DNA of 64,000 nt from Rhodoplanes sp046000175 (GCF_046000175.1 NZ_JBEOMB010000028.1:1-64000), one strand, 5' to 3'; counted from the stretch's first letter, positions 25,122-34,095 are shown. Numbers and translations: made by a program. The notes: generated by a model not told the origin, from the sequence alone.

Positions 25122-25949
25122 ATGACTTTTGCTGCCAGGCCGATCGATCCGCTGCCCAAGGTGTGGGACCCGGACACGAGGATCGGCGACATGCTGAAGG
25201 GCAAGCGCGGGCTCGTCGTCGGCGTCGCCAACGAGCACAGCATCGCGTTCGGCTGCGCCGCCAAGCTGCGTGCCTTCGGGGCCGAGCTGGCGCTGACCTA
25301 CCTGAACGACAAGGCTCTGAAGTATGTGCAGCCGCTCGCCGAGCAGATCCAGGCGAGCCTCCTGATGCCGCTCGACGTGGAGAAGGCCGGCGAGACCGCG
25401 GCGGTGTTCGACCGCATCAAGACCGAGTGGGGCCACCTCGACTTCCTGATCCACTCGATCGCCTACGCGCCGCGCGAGGATCTGCACGGCCGGGTGATCG
25501 ACTGCTCGGAGGCGGGCTTCGCCCAGGCGATGCGGGTGTCGTGCTACTCGTTCATCGAGATGGCGCGGCTCGCCGAGCCGCTGATGCGGCCGGGCGGCGC
25601 CATGCTGACGATGAGCTACTACGGCGCCGACAAGGTGGTCAGCAACTACAACGTCATGGGGCCCGTGAAGGCGGCCCTGGAGGCGACCACGCGCTATCTG
25701 GCGGCCGAGCTCGGCGAGGCCGGGGTGCGGGTCTACGCGGTGTCGCCGGGGCCGCTCAAGACGCGGGCGGCGAGCGGCATCGCGGCCTTCGACGAGCTGG
25801 TCGCCGACGCGGTGGCGCGCAGCCCGGTCGGCCGGCTGGTCGACATCGCCGAGGTCGGGCGCACGGTCGCCTTCCTGGTCGGCGGCGGCGCGTCGGGCAT
25901 GACGGGCGACACCATCTATGTCGACGCCGGGCTGCACAACATGGCGTGA
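25122..25949 (+). CDS. fabI: Enoyl-[acyl-carrier-protein] reductase (NADH)
   Basis: 275 residues from the ATG at 25122, eight bases after AAGGA; an ATG at 25101 is in frame but has a weaker context. FabI-type SDR: KRGLVVGVANEHSIAFG replaces the usual glycine motif, HSIAYAPRE is the NAD-binding turn, and YNVMGPVKAALEA holds the catalytic Tyr and Lys of the Y-x6-K pattern. It reduces trans-2-enoyl-ACP in the last step of each fatty acid elongation cycle. Alphaproteobacteria often have two fabI genes; this one is monocistronic, not in a fab cluster. Confidence 0.93.
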   Translation: MTFAARPIDPLPKVWDPDTRIGDMLKGKRGLVVGVANEHSIAFGCAAKLRAFGAELALTYLNDKALKYVQPLAEQIQASLLMPLDVEKAGETAAVFDRIKTEWGHLDFLIHSIAYAPREDLHGRVIDCSEAGFAQAMRVSCYSFIEMARLAEPLMRPGGAMLTMSYYGADKVVSNYNVMGPVKAALEATTRYLAAELGEAGVRVYAVSPGPLKTRAASGIAAFDELVADAVARSPVGRLVDIAEVGRTVAFLVGGGASGMTGDTIYVDAGLHNMA

Positions 25950-25997
25950 CGGCGAAAGGCCGGATCAGGCCGGGGGCCCTCGACTTCGACTCTCTCC

Positions 25998-26094
25998 GTC
26001 ACCCTGAGGTGCCCGGCGAAGCCGGGTCTCGAAGGGCGGCGGCCCGGGCCGCATCCTTCGAGGCTCGCCCTGCGGGCGAGCACCTCAGGATGAC
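25998..26094. repeat. Intergenic palindrome, family B (copy 1)
   Basis: GTCACCCTGAGGTGCCCGGC at the left and GCACCTCAGGATGAC at the right form outer arms; TCTCGAAGG and CCTTCGAGG form inner arms. Small hairpins GCCCGGCGAAGCCGGG and CTCGCCCTGCGGGCGAG lie between. The element separates fabI and the convergent recQ. A shorter relative is at 50597-50638. Confidence 0.8.
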
Positions 26095-26140
26095 GGGTCA
26101 GTGCCAGGGGCCTTTGCTGACCACCGTGTGAGCAGTTTCG

Positions 26141-27997
26141 TCACTCCGGCGTGTCGGCGGCCCGCACCAGGGCGACCAGGTCGCCGCCGTAGTGCTCGAG
26201 CTTCTTCTCGCCGATGCCGGGCACGCCGCGGAGCTGATCGAGCGTGGTCGGGCGCGACGCCGCGATGGCGTCGAGCGTCGTGTCGTGCAGCACCACGAAG
26301 GCGGGCACGCCGCGCGCCCGCGCGACGCCCGCTCGCCATGCCTTCAGCTGCCCGATCAGCGCGGCGCTCGCCGCGTCGGCCGGCAGCGTCGCGCCGCCCC
26401 GCGGCCGGTCGCGGCGGGCCTTCCGCCCGCTGGTCGGCTCGCGCAGCCACACCGCCGTCTCGCCCTTGAGCACACCGCGCGCCGTGTCGGTCAGCCGCAG
26501 GCCGCCGAAGCCCTCGGGATCGGGCGCCAGATGCCCGAGCGCGACGAGCTGGCGGGCGACGGCGCGCCACTGCTTGTCCGTCATCTCGGCGCCGATGCCG
26601 TAGACCGAGAGCGTGTCGTGGCGCAGCGCCGCGATGCGCTCGTTCGGCCGGCCGAGCAGAACATCGACCAGATGCGCGACGCCGAACCGCTGGCCGGTCC
26701 GATAGGCGCAGGAGAGAAGTTTTTGGGCCGCCACGCTGCCGTCCCACAGTTTTGGAGGTGACAGGCAGTTGTCGCAGTTGCCGCAGGTGGCTCCCGACCG
26801 CTCGCCGAAATAGCCGAGCAGATGCGCGCGCCGGCAGCCCGCCGTCTCGGCCAGCCCGACCAGCGCCTCGAGCTTCTCCCGCGACACCCGCTTGAAGGCG
26901 TCCGTGCCGGTCGATTCGTCGATCATCCGGCGCTGCTGGACGATGTCCGACACGCCATAGGCCATCCACGCCTCGGCCGGCTTGCCGTCGCGGCCGGCCC
27001 GCCCGGTCTCCTGATAATAGGCTTCGATGCTCTTCGGCAGGTCGAGATGCGCGACGAAGCGGACGTCCGGCTTGTCGATGCCCATGCCGAACGCGATCGT
27101 CGCGACGATCACGACGCCGTCCTCGTCGACGAAGCGGTCCTGATGGCGCGACCGCACCGCCGCGTCGAGCCCGGCGTGATAGGGCAGCGCCGGAATGCCG
27201 GCCCGCACCAGCGCGGCCGCCGTGTCCTCGACCTTGCCGCGCGACAGGCAGTAGACGATCCCGGCCTCGCCGGCGTGGCGCTCCGCGATGAAGGCCTCGA
27301 GCTGGCGCTGCGGGCTCTTCTTCTCGACGATCTCGTAGCGGATGTTGGGGCGGTCGAAGCTGGCGACGAACACCGGGCTGTCCGTCAGACCGAGCCGCTC
27401 GACGATCTCGGCGCGGGTGCGCGCGTCGGCCGTGGCGGTGAGCGCGATGCGCGGCACCGACGGGAACCGCTCGGCCAGCACCGAGAGGCCGATGTATTCC
27501 GGGCGGAAGTCGTGCCCCCACTGCGAGACGCAATGCGCCTCGTCGATGGCGAACAGGGCGAGCCGCGCGCGCTCGAGCAGGGCGAGGCAGCGCGGCGTCA
27601 GCAGCCGCTCCGGCGCCACGTAGAGGAGATCGAGCTCGCCGGCGGCGACCTGGCGCTCGACCTCGGCGGCCTCGCTCCACGACAGGGTCGAGTTGAGCAC
27701 CGCGGCGCGGACGCCCGCCTCGATCAGCCCGGCGACCTGGTCGCGCATCAGCGCGATCAGCGGCGAGACGACGACGGCGCAGCCCTCGCGCATCAGCGCC
27801 GGCACCTGGTAGCACACCGACTTGCCGCCGCCGGTCGGCATCAAGACGAGGCAGCTCCCGCCGCCCGCGACATGATCGACGATCTCGGCCTGGGCGCCCC
27901 GGAACGAGGGCAGCCCGAACACCGTGTTCAGGACCGACAGCGCGCTCGGCCGGCGCTCGGGCGAAGGCCCGAGAGAAGAAACCGAATGCTGCGCCAT
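26141..27997 (-). CDS. recQ: ATP-dependent DNA helicase RecQ
   Basis: 618 residues from the ATG at 27997, the usual RecQ length; in-frame sequence upstream to 28408 looks non-coding. Superfamily 2 helicase motifs: LMPTGGGKSVCYQ (Walker A lysine at about 59), IDEAHCVSQWGHDFRP (about 155) and the C-terminal helicase lobe with QETGRAGRDGKP. A zinc-binding RQC region has CxxC-type cysteines (GATCGNCDNC, about 380), and the HRDC domain is at about 545-615 (VPAFVVLHDTTL). RecQ unwinds 3'-tailed DNA in recombination and fork repair. It is convergent with fabI. Confidence 0.95.
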   Translation of the reverse strand: MAQHSVSSLGPSPERRPSALSVLNTVFGLPSFRGAQAEIVDHVAGGGSCLVLMPTGGGKSVCYQVPALMREGCAVVVSPLIALMRDQVAGLIEAGVRAAVLNSTLSWSEAAEVERQVAAGELDLLYVAPERLLTPRCLALLERARLALFAIDEAHCVSQWGHDFRPEYIGLSVLAERFPSVPRIALTATADARTRAEIVERLGLTDSPVFVASFDRPNIRYEIVEKKSPQRQLEAFIAERHAGEAGIVYCLSRGKVEDTAAALVRAGIPALPYHAGLDAAVRSRHQDRFVDEDGVVIVATIAFGMGIDKPDVRFVAHLDLPKSIEAYYQETGRAGRDGKPAEAWMAYGVSDIVQQRRMIDESTGTDAFKRVSREKLEALVGLAETAGCRRAHLLGYFGERSGATCGNCDNCLSPPKLWDGSVAAQKLLSCAYRTGQRFGVAHLVDVLLGRPNERIAALRHDTLSVYGIGAEMTDKQWRAVARQLVALGHLAPDPEGFGGLRLTDTARGVLKGETAVWLREPTSGRKARRDRPRGGATLPADAASAALIGQLKAWRAGVARARGVPAFVVLHDTTLDAIAASRPTTLDQLRGVPGIGEKKLEHYGGDLVALVRAADTPE

Positions 27998-28463
27998 GCC
28001 CCGTCGCCGTGCCGCTGAGAGAATCGGGCGGACCTTAGTCGCGATGCCGATGACGGTCGAGGCGCTCGAGAACGTCTCCCGCGAGGAGTCACGGTGGCTC
28101 CGTCGCGCCGGCGCCGGGGCCCGCAGCGTGCGTTCCGGTTCGGCGCTCGGGCTGGGCTGCCCGACCCGTCGGGCGAAGGCGGCATTGTGCGCCGCACCCG
28201 AAACGCGACGCTTTACCGCCCTGTGGAGAACCTCGTTAGTGTTGGATGCGCCAGCGAAATTTCCGCCTCCGACACAATCGAAAACAAGAATATTCGTCGG
28301 CTTGTCTTGGTCCCTCGTCCGGGGCATCGTCGTCTCGCCGTCAAGCAGGCACGATATGTGCACGGGCGGCCGCGGGATTTGATGGAGCAGCTTGCGCCGC
28401 GTCACCAAGCGCTAAAGCGCCACGAAGCGACTTCGTGGGCTCCGATACGACAAGGAACCGACG
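27998..28463. other. 466-base gap upstream of recQ
   Basis: Overlapping open frames on both strands show no family resemblance and no consistent codon pattern. The segment around 28255-28310 is AT-richer than the region and may hold the promoters of recQ and the following small gene, but no consensus boxes can be assigned. Confidence 0.4.
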
Positions 28464-28733
28464 ATGAGCCTCGTTCAGAGTGATTCTTTCTCACGCCCCG
28501 CGTCGGAACGACCACGCGATACCACTCACAACGCCTTCGCCGTGGAAGTCGACGACACCACGGTCGGGATCGTGATTCGCGATGGCGGCAACGACTACAC
28601 CTTCATCGCCGCGGCCGCCCAATACTATCCGCTCGATCAGCGCCGCTTCGAAAGCCCTGCCGCGGCCCAGCGTGCCGCCCTCGCCCTTGCCTCGAACCGC
28701 CGCGGCACGCTGCGCAGCTTCGCGGCACGCTGA
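28464..28733 (+). CDS. Conserved-looking small hypothetical protein
   Basis: 89 residues, cytoplasmic, no membrane helix. The central part has alternating hydrophobic residues (FAVEVDDTTVGIVIRDGGNDYTF, in short pieces FAVEVDD and VGIVIRDG), suggesting beta strands, followed by the segment FESPAAAQRAAL. The start follows a weak GGAACCGACG ribosome binding region. I do not recognise a family. Codon use and length suggest a real gene of the kind found as single-copy conserved hypotheticals in Rhizobiales. It stands alone between recQ and a palindrome cluster. Confidence 0.55.
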   Translation: MSLVQSDSFSRPASERPRDTTHNAFAVEVDDTTVGIVIRDGGNDYTFIAAAAQYYPLDQRRFESPAAAQRAALALASNRRGTLRSFAAR

Positions 28734-28784
28734 CCGTTCTCGAGTCGGCCGAACTTCTGTCCTAGACAGGTTCGCGCGTGGTGG

Positions 28785-28980
28785 GGCTACCCCCCTCCCT
28801 GTCCCTCCCCCACAAGGGGGAGGGAACGCTGGAACCGCGACGCCGCGCCGTTCGCGCACCTCGTCTCCCCATTCGAGACTCGTGCTCACTATTCGTGTCT
28901 CGTGGCAGCGCTCGGCGCTTTGCCGCAGCCTGCTCCCTCCCCCCTTGTGGGGGAGGGCTGGGGAGGGGGGTGAGCCCCGA
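28785..28980. repeat. Intergenic palindrome pair, family C
   Basis: CCCTCCCCCACAAGGGGGAGGG (28804-28825, shown in part) and CTCCCCCCTTGTGGGGGAG (around 28933-28955) are near-perfect hairpins and are also inverted copies of each other about 130 bases apart. The outer arms CCCCCCTCCCTG and GGGGAGGGGGGTG extend the pairing. They lie in the 376-base gap between the small hypothetical gene and the UbiD gene, which holds no other gene. Confidence 0.75.
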
Positions 28981-29037
28981 GCGCGGAGTTGCCCTGGGAC
29001 GGTCGAGCGACAACGATTCTCGGGAGGCGCTTCGCAT

Positions 29038-29092
29038 CATCGCCCTGGGTCCCGGCTCGCGGTGCCATGCACCGCGTCCGGGACACGAGCCC
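29038..29092. repeat. Palindromic repeat, family G (copy 1)
   Basis: CCCTGGGTCCCGG ... CCGGGACACGAG forms a hairpin with inner arms GCGGTGCCATGCACCGC. An inverted relative with the same ends (CTCGTGTCCCGGG ... CCGGGACCCAGGG) is at 54778-54824, between the tandem ppc genes. Confidence 0.65.
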
Positions 29093-29109
29093 GAACAGCT
29101 CCGCCGCCC

Positions 29110-30519
29110 TCACACCGCCACGCCGGCGCTCTGCAGAATGCCCCGCACCCGCGCGCGCTGCGCATCCGAGATGGTGAGGCGCTCGGCGAAGTCCTTGCCG
29201 ACCGGGCGGGTGGCGTCGATGCCCATCTTGGTCAGCGTGAAGGTCTGCGGGTCCGAGGTCGGGTCGAGGATCGCGCCCTTGCAGCCCGGCACCATCACGA
29301 TGTCGCGCTCGGCCCGCACCCGCGTCGCCACGGCCCACATCACGTCGTTCATGTCGAAGATGTCGACGTCCTCGTCCACGACGATCACGTACTTGGTGTA
29401 GAACTCGGTGCCGAGCGCCGCCATGATGGCCTGCTGGGGCTCGCCCTCGGCGGTCTTGCGCATCTTCACGAAGGCCATGAAGGCGCCGCAGGTGGTGTGC
29501 GGCACGTGCACGGCGATCACGTTGGGCAGGTTGCGGCGGAGCGTGTTGAGGATCTCGCCCTCGCGCGTGATGCACGAGACCAGGATGTGATCCTTCGCCA
29601 TGCCCGAGGCGACGGAATGGAACATGGCGTCGCGCCGCATGTGCAGGCGATGCGCGACGAACACGTTCTGAGTGCTGCGGTACGATGCGTAGCCCGTGAA
29701 CTCGCCGAACGGCCCCTCCGGCTCGTGCACGCCCGGCAGGATCTCGCCCTCGATGACGATCTCGGCGCCGGCCGGCACCTCGAGCCCGTTGACGCAGCGG
29801 GCGAGCCGATAGGGTTCGCCGAACAGGCCGCCGACGATCTCGAACTTCCGCACCGCGGGCGGATACGCGTAGACCATCGAGCCCATGTAGTGCAGCGGAT
29901 GCACGCCGAGCGTGATCGACACCGACAGTGGCTCGCCGCGCTCCTCGGCGCGGCGGTGGAACTCCCACATGCGTCGGCGCGAATGCAGCGACACGCCGAG
30001 CCGGTTCCTCCCCTTCAGCATCAGCCGATGGAAGCCGGTGGTGTCGACGCCGGTGACGGGATCACGGGCGACGAGCTGGCCGGCCGTGATGTAGGGCGCC
30101 GCATCGACCGAGAAGTGGATCGGGATCGGCAATGTGGTGAGATCGACGGCGTCGCCTTCGAGCGTCACCTCCTGCCAGGGTGCGGCGTCGACCGTCTCGC
30201 AGGGGACGTAGCGCTGGCAGCGCTCGCGGAACGCGGTCGGCAGGTCGCCGACCGGGACGTCCAGGCAGGCGGCGAGCAGGCGGCGGTTGCCGGTCGTGTT
30301 GGTGACCACCGGCATCGCGTGGCCGTCGACCTGCTCGAACACCAGCACCGGGTCGCGCCCGGCCTTCTCCAGCTCGAACACGGCCGAGGTGATGTCGAGA
30401 TGCGGGCGCACCGGCGCGGCGATGCGCAGGAGCTCGCCCGGAAACCGGGCTTCGACCATGCGCAGGAAGCCGCGCAGGCCTTGGCTGTCGAGATCGGGTC
30501 GGGTCAGGGGAGGCTCCAT
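29110..30519 (-). CDS. UbiD family decarboxylase
   Basis: 469 residues, standard for UbiD. Family landmarks: FHRLMLKGRNRLGVSL (about 165) contributing the cofactor-site arginine, and EGPFGEFTGY (about 275) with the glutamates of the E-R-E catalytic network. YVIVVDEDVDIFDMNDVMWA (seen in pieces DEDVDI and NDVMWA, about 380) is also conserved. UbiD enzymes use prenylated FMN to (de)carboxylate aromatic or alpha,beta-unsaturated acids. No prFMN synthase (UbiX) gene is nearby. The gene is followed by no partner but lies beside a TRAP transporter with a shared upstream motif, suggesting uptake and decarboxylation of one acid. Confidence 0.92.
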   Translation of the reverse strand: MEPPLTRPDLDSQGLRGFLRMVEARFPGELLRIAAPVRPHLDITSAVFELEKAGRDPVLVFEQVDGHAMPVVTNTTGNRRLLAACLDVPVGDLPTAFRERCQRYVPCETVDAAPWQEVTLEGDAVDLTTLPIPIHFSVDAAPYITAGQLVARDPVTGVDTTGFHRLMLKGRNRLGVSLHSRRRMWEFHRRAEERGEPLSVSITLGVHPLHYMGSMVYAYPPAVRKFEIVGGLFGEPYRLARCVNGLEVPAGAEIVIEGEILPGVHEPEGPFGEFTGYASYRSTQNVFVAHRLHMRRDAMFHSVASGMAKDHILVSCITREGEILNTLRRNLPNVIAVHVPHTTCGAFMAFVKMRKTAEGEPQQAIMAALGTEFYTKYVIVVDEDVDIFDMNDVMWAVATRVRAERDIVMVPGCKGAILDPTSDPQTFTLTKMGIDATRPVGKDFAERLTISDAQRARVRGILQSAGVAV

Positions 30520-30636
30520 CCGGAGAGCGGCGAGGTGGGACGTTCAGGATGTCGCCGCGCCCGCGCCTCCGCAAGGCCAAACCGGCGGCAGGTCGCGCCC
30601 AAGGCCGTGGCAATCCGGCGAACGGCGGCGAGGATC

Positions 30637-30652
30637 GTATACAAAGCTGGTC
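30637..30652. promoter_or_regulatory. Candidate operator GTATACAAAGCTGGTC upstream of ubiD-like gene
   Basis: This 16-base sequence lies 118 bases before the UbiD start. ATACAAAG and CAAAGCTGGTC both recur in the minus-strand sequence at 34073-34095, just upstream of the TRAP binding-protein gene. GTATAC-centred sites are common for FCD-type GntR proteins, but no such gene is adjacent, so the regulator is unknown. Confidence 0.45.
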
Positions 30653-30690
30653 CGACCGGAGCTCATGCCGATTTCCGTCGATAGCCATCC

Positions 30691-30793
30691 GTCATTCCGG
30701 GGCGCGCCGAAGGCGCGAACCCGGAATCCCGCTACGAGCTCAGAGCACTCGGCTGGATTCCGGGCTCGGCGCGGTGCGCCGCCCCGGAATGAC
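30691..30793. repeat. Dispersed intergenic palindrome, family A (copy 2)
   Basis: About 103 bases with outer arms GTCATTCCGGGGC / GCCCCGGAATGAC, inner arms CCCGGAATCC / GGATTCCGGG and the small hairpin GCGCCGAAGGCGC. It is located directly downstream of dctM. Confidence 0.88.
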
Positions 30794-30813
30794 CATCGCG
30801 GAGCTCGGCGACC

Positions 30814-32199
30814 TCACAGGCTCGGCAGCCAGGTGGCGAGCTGCGGAAACACCGCGATGCCGATCACCACGGCGAGCAGCACGAACCAGTAGGGGATCGC
30901 CCCCCGAAAAATCTCGGCGAGCTCGACCGACTTGTCGGGCACGGCGGCCTTCACGGTGAACACCAGGATGCCGAACGGCGGCGTCAGCAGGCCGGTCTCG
31001 ATCGCCAGGATGCCGATGATCGCGAAGGCGAGCGGATCAAAGCCGAGATGCGCGGCGATCGGCGCGAAGATCGGCACGGTGAGCAGGATGATCGAGATCG
31101 AATCGATCAGCGTGCCGAGCACGAACCAGATGCCGACCATGACGGCCAGGATGCCCCAGGCGCCGAGCCCGGTGGCGAGCAGGAACGACTTCGCCACCTC
31201 GGTGAAGCCGGTCATCGAGAGCACGCGCGAGTAGAGCTGGGCGCAGAACAGGAGCAGCAGCAACGGCCCCGAGGTGCGACCGACGTCGATGACCACGTCG
31301 CGGATCTCGCGCGGCGTGATCCCCTTGATCAGGGCGAGCACCAGCGCCCCGACGGCGCCGACGCCGGCGCCCTCGGTGGGCGTGCACAGGCCGAGCCAGA
31401 TCGCGGCGAGAACGCCGATCACCAACGCGACGACGAGGCCGGTCGAGCGCAGCAGCGGTCCGATCGGCTCCTCGCTCGGCAGCCCGGTCGGCGGATCGCC
31501 CGTGTCGGCCGGCCGGCCAACCGTGATGCCGCCGGCGCGCGGCTGCGTCTTCGAGGCACCGAATCGCGACGCACCGCCGACCAGCGCCGGGTTCAACGTG
31601 GCGGCGACGACCACATAGGCGATCATTCCGAAGGCGGCGAGGAAGCCCGGGATGACGCCGGCGAGAAACAGCTTGCCGATCGACACCTCGGTCAGCACGG
31701 CCCACACGATCATCAGCACCGAGGGCGGGATCAACATCCCGAGGCAGGAGCTGCCGGCGACACAGCCGAGCGCGAAGTCGCGCCGGTAGCCGTAGCGCTT
31801 CATCTCCGGATAGGCGATGCGCGAGAAGGCGGCGGCCGCCGCGATCGACACGCCGGTGACGAAGCCGAACAGCGCATTCGAGACGATGGTGGCGGCGGCG
31901 AGCTGCGCCGGCAGCCATTTGCTGAAGCGATGGCCGAGCGCGTAGATGTCGCGCGCCGCGCCGCATTTGGCGAGCAGGTCGCCCATCAGCATGAACAGCG
32001 GAATGACGGCGAAGACGTAGTCGCGCAACGCCTCGTAGGCCGTGTTGGACACGAAGGTCCGCACCACGTCGAGGTCGCCCATCATGAGCCAGATGCCGAA
32101 CGCCGCCGTGATACCGAGCGCGACGGCGATGTGGACGCCGGCGAACACCAGCGCCAGCACGAGCAGGACGACGATCAGCATCTCGCTGTGGCCGAACAC
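30814..32199 (-). CDS. dctM: TRAP transporter large permease (DctM)
   Basis: 461 residues, GTG start. About 12 membrane helices with DctM signatures FAVIPLFMLMGDLLAKCG (about residue 68) and GLLTPPFGILVFTVKA (about 405). It is somewhat longer than the usual 425 residues because of a Gly/Pro-rich cytoplasmic insert at about 208-245. The large permease translocates the substrate delivered by DctP using the sodium gradient. Order on the minus strand is dctP, dctQ, dctM; palindromic family A elements sit between dctP and dctQ and after dctM. Confidence 0.95.
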   Translation of the reverse strand: MFGHSEMLIVVLLVLALVFAGVHIAVALGITAAFGIWLMMGDLDVVRTFVSNTAYEALRDYVFAVIPLFMLMGDLLAKCGAARDIYALGHRFSKWLPAQLAAATIVSNALFGFVTGVSIAAAAAFSRIAYPEMKRYGYRRDFALGCVAGSSCLGMLIPPSVLMIVWAVLTEVSIGKLFLAGVIPGFLAAFGMIAYVVVAATLNPALVGGASRFGASKTQPRAGGITVGRPADTGDPPTGLPSEEPIGPLLRSTGLVVALVIGVLAAIWLGLCTPTEGAGVGAVGALVLALIKGITPREIRDVVIDVGRTSGPLLLLLFCAQLYSRVLSMTGFTEVAKSFLLATGLGAWGILAVMVGIWFVLGTLIDSISIILLTVPIFAPIAAHLGFDPLAFAIIGILAIETGLLTPPFGILVFTVKAAVPDKSVELAEIFRGAIPYWFVLLAVVIGIAVFPQLATWLPSL

Positions 32200-32231
32200 G
32201 GAACCCTCGCAGGACTCGGGAAAACGGGACG

Positions 32232-32744
32232 TCAGGCGGCGACGTCGGGGGGCGTGGCGCGGCCGAACAGGATGCGGAGCGCCCGCACGGCGCGGGCCAG
32301 ATAGATGACGACGACCAGCGCGGCGCCGGCGACGACGACAAAGCGGGCCGGCCAGGCCGGCACGCGCAGCGCGCCCTCGCCCTCGTACTCGCCGGCCACG
32401 AAGGCGCGCAGCGCCGGCTCGCTGCCGCCCCAGACGATCAGGCCGAAGAACAGCGCGCCGAGCACACCGGAGGCGAGCTCCGAGAACGCCTGGCCGCGCG
32501 CCCCGAAGGCGCCGACCAGAACGTCAGCCTTCAGCATGCCGCCGCTCTGCACGGCGTGCGCCGCGAGCAGGAAGCAGACGATCACGATCGACATCGAGAC
32601 GAGCTCGGGCGTCCCCTTGACCGGGCTGTTGAAGACGCCGCGGCCGATCACGTCGGCGACGACCAGGAACCCGAGCGCGAAGATGATCAGGGCCGCGACG
32701 GCGAGCAGCAGATGGACCACGGGCGTGGTCAGGCGATCGAACAC
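32232..32744 (-). CDS. dctQ: TRAP transporter small permease (DctQ)
   Basis: 170 residues, GTG start. Four predicted membrane helices (about 8-33, 45-65, 82-105 and 130-150), with VVADVIGRGVFN near residue 28 matching the DctQ consensus around the first loop. DctQ pairs with DctM to form the membrane part of the tripartite TRAP importer. It lies 32 bases upstream of dctM and 218 bases downstream of dctP, the latter gap being filled by a family A palindrome. Confidence 0.93.
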   Translation of the reverse strand: MFDRLTTPVVHLLLAVAALIIFALGFLVVADVIGRGVFNSPVKGTPELVSMSIVIVCFLLAAHAVQSGGMLKADVLVGAFGARGQAFSELASGVLGALFFGLIVWGGSEPALRAFVAGEYEGEGALRVPAWPARFVVVAGAALVVVIYLARAVRALRILFGRATPPDVAA

Positions 32745-32837
32745 GGGCGGGGTCTCCGGGCGCGGGTGAAGGCGGGCGACGGGAGTGGAATGTCGGCCGC
32801 GAAGATCGCGTGGTCGTTCGGGACGATCGACCGAGTT

Positions 32838-32940
32838 GTCATTCCGGGGCGCGCCGAAGGCGCGAACCCGGAATCCAGCGGCAAGCGCGGAGCTCTCGGC
32901 TGGATTCTGGGTTCGGCGCTGCGCGCCGCCCCGGAATGAC
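32838..32940. repeat. Dispersed intergenic palindrome, family A (copy 3)
   Basis: 103 bases with perfect outer arms GTCATTCCGGGGCG / GCGCC-GCCCCGGAATGAC (one interruption) and inner arms GAACCCGGAATCCAGC / GCTGGATTCTGGGTTC. It lies between dctP and dctQ, inside the probable TRAP operon, so its transcript could fold into a long stem between the two cistrons. Confidence 0.9.
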
Positions 32941-32962
32941 CAGAGATCTCTCTACGCGTCCT

Positions 32963-34030
32963 TCATTTCACCACGTAGCGGACCGGCCATTTGTGGCCGT
33001 GCTTCTCGGCGGCCGACAGCGTCAGCTCCAGCACCTGGGTGGCGGGCAGGCCCTGGGCGTCGAGCTCCTTGGCCTTCTGCTTCGGCCAGTCGGCGAGCGA
33101 CCGCGCCCACTCCGCGCGCACCTCGTCCGGCACCTTGCGCACGTCGACGCCGAGCTTGCGCAGCTCGTCGAGCTGCTTGGGGTAGTTCTCCTCGTTGACG
33201 CTGCCGGTCTTCGCCTCGTACTCGCGGCCGACCTCGACGATGATGTCCTGGACCTCCTTGGGCAGCTTGGCGAAAGAGGCCGTGTTCATGGTCAGGCCGT
33301 GCCAGGTGATGGCGCCGAAGCCGGTCTCGGCATAGTGCTTGCCGATCTCGTAGAGCTTGAACTGCAGCCAGCCGGACGGGAACATGATCCAGCCGTTGTA
33401 GACGCCGGTCTGCATCGACGTGTAGGCCTCGGGCAGCGAGGACTGCACCGGCGTCGCGCCGGCGTATTCGAGCCACTTCAGGTTCAGCCCGGCGCCGGCG
33501 ATCTTCTGGCCCTTGAGGTCGGCGACGGTCTTCCACGGGAACGTGGTGCCGAGATTGTAGCCGTTGTCGGCGATCAGCCCGAGCAGCCGCTGCTTGTACT
33601 TGTCCTCCAGCACCTTGGAGAGATACGGCACCTGGTCGTAGACCTCGCGGGCGAGCTTGACGCTCGCCGCCGGGCTCATGGTGCCGAACGGCAGCATCAC
33701 CTGGAAGGCGTGCAGCGGCAGGTTGGAGGGCTCGAAGCAGAAGCAGTAGCCGCCAATGTCGATGATGCCGGACTGCACGCCCTCGAGCGTGTCGGCGACC
33801 TTCACCATCGAGCCGCCGTAGCCCTCGACGAACTGCACCTTGTGCTTGGTGCGTTCGGCGACCCGCTTGGTCACCTCGGGGACGAAGAAGGTCGTGATCA
33901 GGTTGACGTAGGTCTGCACCGGCGGATGGCCGGAGGCGATGCGCAGCCGGAACGTCTCCTGGGCGGTGCTCGGCGTCGCCGACAGCACGGCGAGCCCGGC
34001 CGCGAACGCGGCCGTGACGACGGTCTTCAT
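32963..34030 (-). CDS. dctP: TRAP transporter substrate-binding protein (DctP)
   Basis: 355 residues from the ATG at 34030. A cleavable signal peptide (MKTVVTAAFAAGLAVLSATPS, in short MKTVV...ATPSTAQ) precedes a DctP-type periplasmic binding fold. The segment LKGQKIAGAGLNLKWLEYAGATPVQ has the position of the family's ligand-contact helix, but the usual carboxylate-binding arginine in a VR motif is replaced by GAGLN, so the ligand may not be a simple C4-dicarboxylate. LAREVYDQVPYL and WHGLTMNTASFAKLP are other conserved parts. It is first in the operon with dctQ and dctM. Confidence 0.9.
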   Translation of the reverse strand: MKTVVTAAFAAGLAVLSATPSTAQETFRLRIASGHPPVQTYVNLITTFFVPEVTKRVAERTKHKVQFVEGYGGSMVKVADTLEGVQSGIIDIGGYCFCFEPSNLPLHAFQVMLPFGTMSPAASVKLAREVYDQVPYLSKVLEDKYKQRLLGLIADNGYNLGTTFPWKTVADLKGQKIAGAGLNLKWLEYAGATPVQSSLPEAYTSMQTGVYNGWIMFPSGWLQFKLYEIGKHYAETGFGAITWHGLTMNTASFAKLPKEVQDIIVEVGREYEAKTGSVNEENYPKQLDELRKLGVDVRKVPDEVRAEWARSLADWPKQKAKELDAQGLPATQVLELTLSAAEKHGHKWPVRYVVK

Positions 34031-34072
34031 GGTCTTCCTCCCGATCGCCCGCGCTGGTGCGAGCATTGTTCT

Positions 34073-34095
34073 ACTTTGTATGACCAGCTTTGAAT
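34073..34095. promoter_or_regulatory. Candidate operator upstream of dctP
   Basis: On the minus strand this reads ATTCAAAGCTGGTC followed by ATACAAAGT. It contains CAAAGCTGGTC and ATACAAAG, both found in the element 118 bases upstream of the UbiD gene at 30637. It lies 43-65 bases before the dctP start, where a repressor would overlap the promoter. Confidence 0.45.

Noticed and set aside
27998..28408. 137-residue N-terminal extension of RecQ
   Set aside because: The extension lacks similarity to any domain, and the protein from the ATG at 27997 has the normal RecQ length.
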